DNA of 64,000 bases from assembly GCF_000315625.1 (NCBI RefSeq), contig NW_005434652.1, positions 426,384 through 490,383 on the forward strand, read 5' to 3'. Shown here one piece after another: positions 57,001 to 64,000 of the stretch; positions within the stretch are counted from its first letter, which is position 1, and each line of letters begins with the position of its first letter. The notes under the pieces are model-generated. The model saw only the letters and a list, made by a program, of their open reading frames with translations. It had not been told where the DNA came from and searched no databases. Both the position numbers and the translations under genes were made by a program. Source of the stretch: Guillardia theta CCMP2712. Its lineage: Eukaryota; Cryptophyceae; Pyrenomonadales; Geminigeraceae.

Positions 57001-57410
57001 TGAAAGTTCTGGTGGACGCGCACGAGCTCGAGCTTGCCATCGCTCTGTGTACGCTGGTGAGGACCACGACCGAACTTCTTTACCTCCTCCATGACTACCA
57101 CCACCTAGAATCCATCGCTGCAACAAACGGATCTCGTTTTCGTTCTTGCTGCGCATCGGTTGGATCCGCTGGCCGTGCCTTGGAGGGTTGACTGGCCCTG
57201 CTGCAGGTTCGAGCAAGTGAAGGACTACGACATGGCGTTTCAGTGCCTGCAGCGATGCAAGGGCAACGAGGTAAGCCTCCCCCTTCCCTCTCCTCCCTGC
57301 CAGCTCCCTCGGGTAGGAGGAGGGGACTTGACTACTTACCATCGCGTTGATCAGAAGGAGGAGGTGGAGAGGATGATTGTGCGGTCGAGCTGTGACGATA
57401 TCGAGAAAGT
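54064..57410 (+). CDS. WDR17: WDR17-like WD40/TPR-type protein (frame break; 3' end unresolved)
   Basis: The ATG at 54064 gives MLIPAGNHKNYTGAATNG, spliced to WIAWCSNLAIYVAAIDSW. Two WD40 propellers follow (TSLDNVVTIWNVS, GSFDGVIKLWDVTTF, ASGGEDGYCVLYHP, ASSSDDCRVAVWRVEEE, SGSWDGCIRVWDIRGSG, ASSSRDTTLRFWSAEQL). Then comes a helical solenoid (AANIYARIGYMRQYCDLMVE, AVSLSYWQDLARKYAGMMAE) as in WDR17, a ciliary/trafficking-type scaffold conserved from animals to protists. Later exons give EALKVLVDAHELELAIALC and FEQVKDYDMAFQCLQRC, then EEVERMIVRSSCDDIEK at about 57357-57407. At about 55550 the frame jumps between FSTLHPH and STTCLDWGVRLFDVQ. One missing C in a CCCCAC context would restore it, so I suspect a sequence error. 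The true 3' end is probably at or beyond the N gap. Confidence 0.85.
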
Positions 57411-57529
57411 ATCTCCTCCCTTTCTTCTCTGTGCTTTACTCCTCCCCATCCTACTCCTATCGTCCTTTCCCTCCTCCTCTCCCCCTCCACTTCTCCGTCT
57501 CCTGCTCCCGCCCCTTCTCTCCCACCGAG

Positions 57530-57686
57530 GGAGCTGGAGGGGAGGAGAGAGAAGGGGGAGGCTTACTTGGTTGAGGTTGCGTCGCGGCAGGCACTGGAAC
57601 GCCATGTGGTAGTACTTGACGTGGGCGAAGCTGCAGCTGGGCGAGTCGACCCTCGAAGGCGCGGGGTGCGGATCCAGCCGATGCGC
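57530..57686 (-). repeat. Diverged inverted copy of a WDR17 exon
   Basis: Read on the minus strand, this stretch matches plus-strand 57150-57300 with roughly one quarter of bases changed. It keeps the splice acceptor, the exon and the donor: FAHVKYYHMAFQCLPRRN here against FEQVKDYDMAFQCLQRCK there. Similarity ends at a shared AGCTCCCTCGG word. Both arms lie left of the N gap, separated by about 230 bp. Confidence 0.8.
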
Positions 57687-57786
57687 NNNNNNNNNNNNNN
57701 NNNNNNNNNNNNNNNNNNNNNNNNNNNNNNNNNNNNNNNNNNNNNNNNNNNNNNNNNNNNNNNNNNNNNNNNNNNNNNNNNNNNNN
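57687..57786. other. Assembly gap (100 N)
   Basis: A run of 100 N, the conventional length for a gap of unknown size. Sequence to its right (57787-57945) is pyrimidine-rich and may hold a last WDR17 exon ending SGEKVAISRSDAIMWHR; this is weak. Confidence 0.95.
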
Positions 57787-58123
57787 CTTCCTTCCCCTCC
57801 CTCCCTCCCCCTCCTCCCTACCCCCCTCCCTCCCATCTTGCTTCCTTCAAGCCTCGTTCACTGGTTGAGGGCAGGACGCAGCAAAGTGGGGAGAAGGTGG
57901 CGATTTCAAGGTCAGACGCCATCATGTGGCACAGGTAACTACCACTAGTTCCTCTTGTTGCGATCGTGACGCCATGGCAGGTGTTGTGTCTTCTCCCCAC
58001 TGGGGGACGGCAGTTTGTTCTGTCCGATGTAATGAAATAGGATCTCCGTCCCTGTGTGGAGGGACGAGGGTACACAGGGGTAGATGGGGAAGGATTCATT
58101 CAGCTACCATCGTCGTTCTCCTC

Positions 58124-59125
58124 TTAGTCAAACTTGACGGCTCCGTCGTCTCTTGCCTTCAGGAGCAGCTTTGTGTGGAAGGGTGTCAGGTCCTCTGCTC
58201 CCTTCCCTTGCCGGGCCCTGGTGATGTCCAGCCAGAACTTGTTTCGCCACGAGAACTCCTTGAGTGCAGTGGGAAAGTGAGCGACAGAACGAGCGTAGGC
58301 GCACAGGCGCTCCGGCACTCCATCCTTGAACTTGATCCCTCGCTCTACCTCCAGGCACTTCTTCATCTCCTCGACCATCTTGAACACGTCCTCCTTGTGC
58401 TTGCTCTCCACCTCTCCCACCGTGATCCCGCCATGGTGTACTCCAAGGAGCATGAACGTGCAGATCCACATGTGCTTCTCGAACATGCATGCCCTGAACT
58501 CGTCCTCGTTGAGCACATTGCACGTCAGTCCTGATCCCCGGAGCCTCGCTGCAACCTGCTCCGCCCACTTGCCTGTCGCTGCCGTCAACCCCTCAGGGTT
58601 CAGGTCGGTGATCCCGTCGGTGGGCTTGTCGCCCAACTTGGCGACTGCCATGTACACAAGCACCTTGGTCGAGTCGTCGAAGACCTTCTCTTCCTTCAAG
58701 AAATCCTCGATGTAACCATTCTGACCATAGAACACCAAGTCGCCCTTTCTGCTGGGCGGGCAGGCCGAAATTACACCTTTCAAATCATCATTCCTGGTCG
58801 TCACGTAGATTGGGCCGCTGCCTTCAGCAGGGATCTTCTCTCCTCGTCTGACCACAACGTCGTCAAACCCCGATGCCTTCCCCATCTCCTTCAAAGCCGT
58901 TCCAATCCTCCCTGCCCCGATGATGGTGCAAGCACAGTCTCCGCTGGACGCCATTCTGAGAGATTGGGATCCTCCAAGAACCTCACAGCTTGTCCTCCTG
59001 AGGGGTGACAGACCAGCTGCGAGCATGCTAGAAGATCTTGCGGCCTTTGCCATGAAACTTCCAGGCATGGAGGGCGCGAATGCCATCGAGGCGCTCAACG
59101 ATCCGAGCAAGAGCAGTGCCTGCAT
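58124..59125 (-). CDS. Plastid-targeted NAD(P)-binding reductase-like protein
   Basis: Intronless, 333 residues. The N-terminus MQALLLLGSLSASMAFAPSM is a signal peptide with cleavage expected before the Phe of A-F-A-P. A basic Ser-rich transit region follows to about residue 60, the bipartite signal for stroma of red-derived secondary plastids. The mature part opens with a Rossmann motif TIIGAGRIGTALKEMG (G-x-G-x-x-G). It then has GDLVFYGQNGYIEDFL and CMFEKHMWICTFMLLGVHHG, resembling the general plan of ketopantoate/6-phosphogluconate-type dehydrogenases, but I cannot name the family or substrate. The length and start agree with the presequence. This is the best evidence in the window for the kind of organism. 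Confidence 0.78.
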   Translation of the reverse strand: MQALLLLGSLSASMAFAPSMPGSFMAKAARSSSMLAAGLSPLRRTSCEVLGGSQSLRMASSGDCACTIIGAGRIGTALKEMGKASGFDDVVVRRGEKIPAEGSGPIYVTTRNDDLKGVISACPPSRKGDLVFYGQNGYIEDFLKEEKVFDDSTKVLVYMAVAKLGDKPTDGITDLNPEGLTAATGKWAEQVAARLRGSGLTCNVLNEDEFRACMFEKHMWICTFMLLGVHHGGITVGEVESKHKEDVFKMVEEMKKCLEVERGIKFKDGVPERLCAYARSVAHFPTALKEFSWRNKFWLDITRARQGKGAEDLTPFHTKLLLKARDDGAVKFD

Positions 59126-59506
59126 GGCTAGGTTCGTGCCTTGATCTTTTCGGCAGGGTTACTGGACATGCATTGATTTGTATATAAAGCTGTAAAAGCA
59201 TGAAATATGTGAGGCAGAATTGCCAAATTTCCGAGAGGAAGTCACAAAATAGTTCTAAAGAATTGAACTTGAGGAAAATTACTTCCAAGGATTCTGGAAG
59301 GATCTAACTTGCGAATCCCCCTCAGATTTTTAGAAGACAGTGATAATATATATAGAAGACTTTTTTCTGTCTTTTATTCCGAGGCGGACATGTTTCACAC
59401 CTTGTTTAAGTGGGTGATGAGGGGATGAGGGTCTAAGAGTTGGTGGGATGCATGGCGGGAGCGTAGTGCCGCTTGAGGACGACTCGATGATGGCGAGGTG
59501 AGCGAA

Positions 59507-61471
59507 CATGGCGGATGCTGCATGCGGAGAGAGAAGACAGTAGGAGCAGGAGACAGCGCCTTCCTCTTTATGACGAGGTCACGAGAGAGGTGGGGGCAAA
59601 CCAGGCAGAAAGTCGCAGATTGGATCTGGAGGAAACAGGTTCTTGACACTAGGGATATGCAGGTATTACAGATCTCCTCTGGTGACCAGAGCAGTGTGTA
59701 CCCTTACAGTGTGGCTGTGGCTGGTAGATGTCATTCTCCTTCCGGTGAGTGCAATGGATTCTACACAAAGAGTGCGACTGACAGGGGTGACGAACCAAGG
59801 GTCTGTCATTGAAGCTCGCCACTTGTCCTGGAGCAATCCTCTACCTACAGGTAGCTTTGCTGCAATTTCGCTCTTCTCACCCTCGTGCTTAGCTCTGGCG
59901 ATGGTTCACCTCTCCATTTGTTGAGCAAGGCATTTTCGGGGTGCTGATTGGGTGCCTAGTGTTTGGGGGTATCGGAAGCCAATTCGAGGTGAGGAGTGTT
60001 TTCTGTTCCGATGGGGCTGCTTGACATGTGTTCATGTACAGCGAATGTTTGGAACTCTTGCGTTTGGGTACTTGTTCATGGTTATCAATGTTTCAGCGAA
60101 TATTTTGTTCACCTTCGCTGCACTCTTCTTTGCACCAATCCTGCCTGAAATGCATCTTTTATCACCTCTGAACTGTGCCAACGGTAAGCTCTTCACGAAT
60201 CATCTGCATGCTGAACATGTGTGATATGTGCAGGTCTATGGGTATCGGTATTGGCGTTTCTTGTGATTCATACACAGAGGTCTCCACACCCTTTCATGTC
60301 ATTTTGGGGTCTTTGCAACATTCCAACGAAATTTTATCCTTGGTTCCTTCTTATTTTGTTCGCTCTGCTTGGAGCAAGCGTACTGGTGTGTCACAGGATG
60401 ATATGGAAAATTCCACTTGATAACCCTCTACAGGAAAATTTGTGCGGGATCCTGGTCGGATACGCCTTCCAATTTGGCTACCTGGAGCGTGTCATGCCCT
60501 CAGAACAGAAATTCTCATCGTGGGAAACTTCGAGGTACTTCACATGGATTACAAGTTCACCGTGAGTGCTGCTAGCTCTGAGTTGATGAGATGCTTACTT
60601 CACACTTTGATATTATCAGGGGGCATTTGACTTGGACAGGGGCTCTCGTTTCCTACCCCACCGACGGCGGGGGGGGGCTTGGCAATTGGATGTCGTCATC
60701 TACTGGACAGTCTCAATCCTCGACCGGTGGGTCACTCCCTTTACATCATGTCACTCAAGTTGCACTCAAGGGAATGTGATGAGCGGAGGGGTCATCCGTC
60801 AAGGCCAACAAGATCAGCATCGCGCAGCCGCGTCGAACGTGCTGTATCCTCCGTGGTTTCGCAAAGGACTCAATGCCTTTCGCAGCCCGGAACTTCTTCC
60901 TTCTCAGCCTTCCAGGGCTCTGGCCATTCGCTAGGTGAGGGGAACATCTGCAGTCGGCCGAAGTTTGATGGGACTGAAGGGTCTACCGCACCGCAACCTG
61001 GCGGGTGGTTTGGGGGAGCGACCAGCAGCTCAGAGCCAACCTCAGGTGTAGCATCTCTCAGTCTGCGTTGAAAGCTGTTGATGCGTGGTTGACAGCATCA
61101 GGAAGGCCCCTTGGCAGACTCCTGCAGAGTTTGGGGGCGGGCGGCGACGGAAGGGGAGGATACTCTCAAGTACCCAGGGAAGAGGGCCTCGCCCCGAGTG
61201 AAGCGCCGAGCAGCATGCCGCCGGTGCTGCAGCGTCTGTTTGATGGTTCTGTTGTCTGGCTAACGTCGATGACAGAGAGTGGACCCGGAGACGATGGAGG
61301 ATAACTTGATCAGGTTGTGTGAGATGGGATTTGACCGGGCAAAGGTGAGTGCGAGAGCCATCGGGACGACAGTGGAGCGACTGAGTGCGGACTTGGCTTC
61401 TGCAGGCTCAGAGGGCGCTGGAAGAGCACCACGGAAACCTTGAGGCAGCAGCGGCATCACTCACACAGTGA
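59507..61471 (+). CDS. UBAC2-like rhomboid pseudoprotease with C-terminal UBA domain
   Basis: Exons on the plus strand give hydrophobic helices in rhomboid order: TRAVCTLTVWLWLVDVILLP, FGTLAFGYLFMVINVSANIL, GLWVSVLAFLVIHTQRS, FLLILFALLGASVLVCHRMI and ENLCGILVGYAFQFGYLE. A distal exon pair encodes a UBA domain: ETMEDNLIRLCEMGFDRAK joined to AQRALEEHHGNLEAAAASL, stop 61469-61471. This combination is that of UBAC2/Dsc2 and plant rhomboid-like proteins, which act with ubiquitin ligases in ER/Golgi membrane quality control. No catalytic G-x-S-x was seen, so it is probably a pseudoprotease. The start near 59507 (MADAACGERR) is a guess; exons at 60570-61250 are only partly resolved. Confidence 0.72.
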
Positions 61472-62523
61472 GTCTATGGCTAATAAAGCCAATAGTATGC
61501 CCCGGAACACCGCGGCAACTTGCCTTTTATGTAAGCTAGAATTATCAAATCCTCAAGTAAATATCAGCATGCAATTCTTCTGAGTCTCCGGTGACTTCCT
61601 GACGGATCACATGGTTCATATATTAGAGCCCAGACCTCCATTACGACTATTCGCAATCAGATCACCGATGGCCGCGACCAGAGGAAGCATCCTCGGGGTG
61701 GGAAATACCCCTGGTTATCTGTATATTTGCATGGGCCTCTCTCTCTCCTCTCTCTTCCCTTCTCTCCTCTCTCTTTCACTTTCTTCTCTTTCTCTCTTAC
61801 TTTCTCTTTCTTCTGCTTTACTAAAAAGTTACTCTTCTCACTCTCCTCTCTTACTCATGACCCCTTACTCTACTTCATAAATACTCTTATCTCAGAAGTC
61901 AATCACCTACCTGCTCTTACTTCGCTACAGCATACGGTTCATCGGTTATGAGCCCACCACAACGGCGTTTCCCGGGCCCCTCTCAGTGCCGGAGGCCTGG
62001 CCGGAGGCTCTCTCAGTGCGCTCAGTGCGGCCCGTGTGGTGAGCGGGGATGAGGTCCATGGCTTTTGGAGCCGTCGGGCGAGCGATGGAAGTTGTAGAGA
62101 GGCGATGAGGAGGATGAAGATGGCGAGAGAGATGATAGATGATGATGGATATGGTCGCTAACTGTGTTGTTGCATGTGTGGGACACCGTGCTTTCTAGGA
62201 TTCAGACTGTATGTTGCGGTCTATGCCATTCACAAGCTGTGAAAAGTGCTGTTAGGTGCAAGGTGATGAAGGCAGTGCGATGTGCGACTCAACCGGTCAT
62301 GCCGCATTATGAGAGATACGAGGGCAGAGACTGGGTAGTGCAAGGATGTTGAATGGAGGAGCAGTGAGGACGAGAAACTAATACGGCGGCACTGCAAACT
62401 TTGGATAGTTTTCCTCTTCACAAACTAAGAGGAGCCTGAATGATGGTTTGCAGGACGGTCGGCCTTCGAGCGACAACCAACAAGAGATGAGAGCAGCTCC
62501 TTGAACCTCGAGGAAGGGAACCA
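61472..62523. other. Gene-free interval with TC tract and GC island
   Basis: TCTC-rich stretch at about 61738-61820. A GC island at about 61970-62040 includes CTCAGTGCGGCCCG, whose core CTCAGTGCGGCCC also occurs at the island near 3709. The rest shows no coding signal. Confidence 0.5.
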
Positions 62524-64000
62524 ATGAAGTCCCTCCTCCAGAAATTCCGAAAGGAGGAGAAGGAGCAGCCGCTGGGCGAGTGCGGAGTGGGGATCGTGTT
62601 TGCCCCAGGGCCAGACAAGGGGTTGTATGTCCGTGAGATCGCAGAGGGAGGCCCAGCCTGGAGGGCAAACGAGGGGTACAGCGGCCCGATCAATGGCAGG
62701 GAGAGCGTCGTCAGGGTCGGCGATTGCCTTCTTGATGTACAGGTGAAGCTCGTTTGTGAAGACTTTGGGTTGTCCTAACAGTGTTGGATCAGGACGTCTT
62801 GGAGCCCTACAACCCCTACTCAGACAAGCCGGCAAAGAAGGGCAAGAAGCACGATGTGTTCGGCAAGAACCTGAGCCACGTCATCCGTGTCCTAAGAGGG
62901 CCGCCGGATAGCTACGTCGAGCTCACCTTCCGGCGCGTCACCAACCGCGGGCTTGCTGTGCCTGTGACTGTCTGCATCCAGCGCGGAGAACCGGCAACCA
63001 CACGAGACGTCGACAACTATCGTGTGAAGCGACTGAGCGCTGAGCTGCAAGAGAGGTTCAAGGACATCGACGAGGACAACAGCGGCGAGATCTCGTTGGA
63101 TGAAGTTGTTTCCTACCTCCTTCGAAACCCGTTGCCTGGCCAAGGTGACGTGTGGAAGACCGCCAACTTCCTCTTCAAGAGGGCGGACAAGGATGAGAGT
63201 GGGTCCATCAGCGCCGCTGAGTTTGAGAAGGAGTTCAACAAGCTCTATGAGCAGATGGCGTCACAAACAGCTCCTACCGATCTGGAGGAGCAGGCGGAAG
63301 TTTCCATCGAAGAAGCTTTCAGCAACTCTCTAGCCTCCATGCGCGAGGATCTGATTCGAGCGATTCATGTGATCAAACGCCCGTACATGATGCAGCTGTG
63401 GCAACACATTCGAGACCCGGAGGACGCGTTTCTGATCTCCAGCATGTACCGGTTGGAGGGCTACGACTCCCAGAAGCCAGGCTCTGGCAAGTACATCCTG
63501 CACTCGAAGATCTATGATGCCAGTAGCCAGTTCTTCTGGAAATGCTTCTTGCGCATTCATGCTGCGCTGCACACTGCGCAAGCGATCTTGAAGAAGGAGA
63601 TGGAGCAGGAGTTCATCGACGAGGAGGAAGAGGAAGGAGCCATCATTGAAGTCAGCAAGCTGCTTGTCCTGCCAAGGGTCATCTCCCTCGATGAGCTTTC
63701 AAGAGAGCACGAATCGCGCTCCACCATCATGGTGAACGTGAGCCGTTGCCCTGGTCGAGGATACCCGCCGCGGTTGTGGCAGCCGAAAGAGAAAGTTATT
63801 GATCTGTTTGCGAGCCAGAAGTTCATCGAGATGCCTTCGCCGTTCATAGGCCGAACAGAGTCAGTCTATCACGTGATCGAGTCTCTAACTCTCAAGAGGC
63901 TCAACACCATCATCGGTGAGACCGGGTTCGGCAAGAGCTACACCCTCCGTGCCGTCTTGCACACCCTGCAGGTGCGAGCAGAGGAGTCTCCGACGGGAAG
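62524..64000 (+). CDS. PDZ-like, EF-hand and P-loop NTPase protein (cut by window end)
   Basis: The ATG at 62524 begins MKSLLQKFRKEEKEQPLGEC. A PDZ-like fold (GVGIVFAPGPDKGLYVREI ... VVRVGDCLLDVQ, then after a roughly 50-nt intron DVLEPYNPYSDK ... VELTFRRV) is followed by two EF-hands: DIDEDNSGEISLDE and RADKDESGSISAAE, both with canonical calcium ligands. A helical/acidic region (EQEFIDEEEEEGAIIEVS) leads to a P-loop near 63915 (NTIIGETGFGKSYTLRAVL), as in STAND/AAA ATPases. The frame is still open at 64000, so the NTPase domain is truncated here. A calcium-regulated STAND-type ATPase is plausible. I do not know a named family with this order. Confidence 0.72.

Noticed and set aside
61611-61951. 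Two plus-strand frames rich in Ser/Leu/Phe
   Set aside because: Products of a TCTC tract; no homology pattern.

Overview
This is nuclear DNA of a protist. Nearly every gene is broken by very short GT-AG introns; most of those I resolved by reading-frame continuity are 44-58 nt. The products are typically eukaryotic: O-GlcNAc transferase, MRG15, WDR17, ABHD18, a PWWP-BAH protein, RCC1 repeats and UBA proteins. The protein at 58124-59125 (-) begins with a signal peptide followed by an Ala-Phe-Ala-Pro site, the classic bipartite presequence of algae with a red-derived secondary plastid. With the compact genes, a draft-assembly gap and a pyruvate:NADP+ oxidoreductase, this suggests a cryptophyte of the Guillardia type. 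The lineage is an inference; the secondary plastid is better supported.

Layout. 0.3-3 kb (-): unidentified helical protein. 3.9-5.5 kb (-): ABHD18-like hydrolase. 6.6-11.6 kb (+): RCC1-repeat protein. 11.8-16.0 kb (-): tandem-PDZ/coiled-coil membrane protein. 17.0-18.7 kb (+): MRG15 with a PCNA-binding-like box. 20.3-26.5 kb (+): a complete seven-exon pyruvate:NADP+ oxidoreductase of about 1960 residues. 26.6-28.7 kb (-): WD40 protein. 29.2-32.4 kb (-): large intronless glycosyltransferase-like protein. 32.9-36.3 kb (+): PWWP-BAH-WD40 fusion. 36.4-41.2 kb (-): O-GlcNAc transferase. 41.7-43.4 kb (-): duplicated MerT-plus-MerP-like metal membrane protein. 44.6-47.3 kb (+): RNA-triphosphatase/P-loop kinase fusion with a signal-peptide-like start. 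48.7-52.0 kb (+): SK-like potassium channel. 52.1-53.3 kb (-): membrane-anchored coiled-coil/SAP-like protein. 54.1-57.4 kb (+): WDR17, running into an inverted exon copy and a 100-N gap. 58.1-59.1 kb (-): plastid-targeted reductase-like protein. 59.5-61.5 kb (+): UBAC2-like rhomboid/UBA protein. 62.5-64.0 kb (+): PDZ-EF-hand-P-loop protein, cut by the window end.

Genes are tightly packed and often converge tail to tail within 67-164 bp. Intergenic DNA holds two recurring sequence types: short GGCC/GGGCCC-rich islands and G-run or C-run rich stretches. GGA/TCC microsatellites sit inside introns and account for most introns that exceed the modal length. The genes do not form one pathway. The strongest candidates for something new are the MerTP-like tandem protein, the triphosphatase-kinase fusion and the PWWP-BAH-WD40 fusion. 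No CRISPR arrays, insertion sequences, rRNA or convincing tRNA genes were seen.
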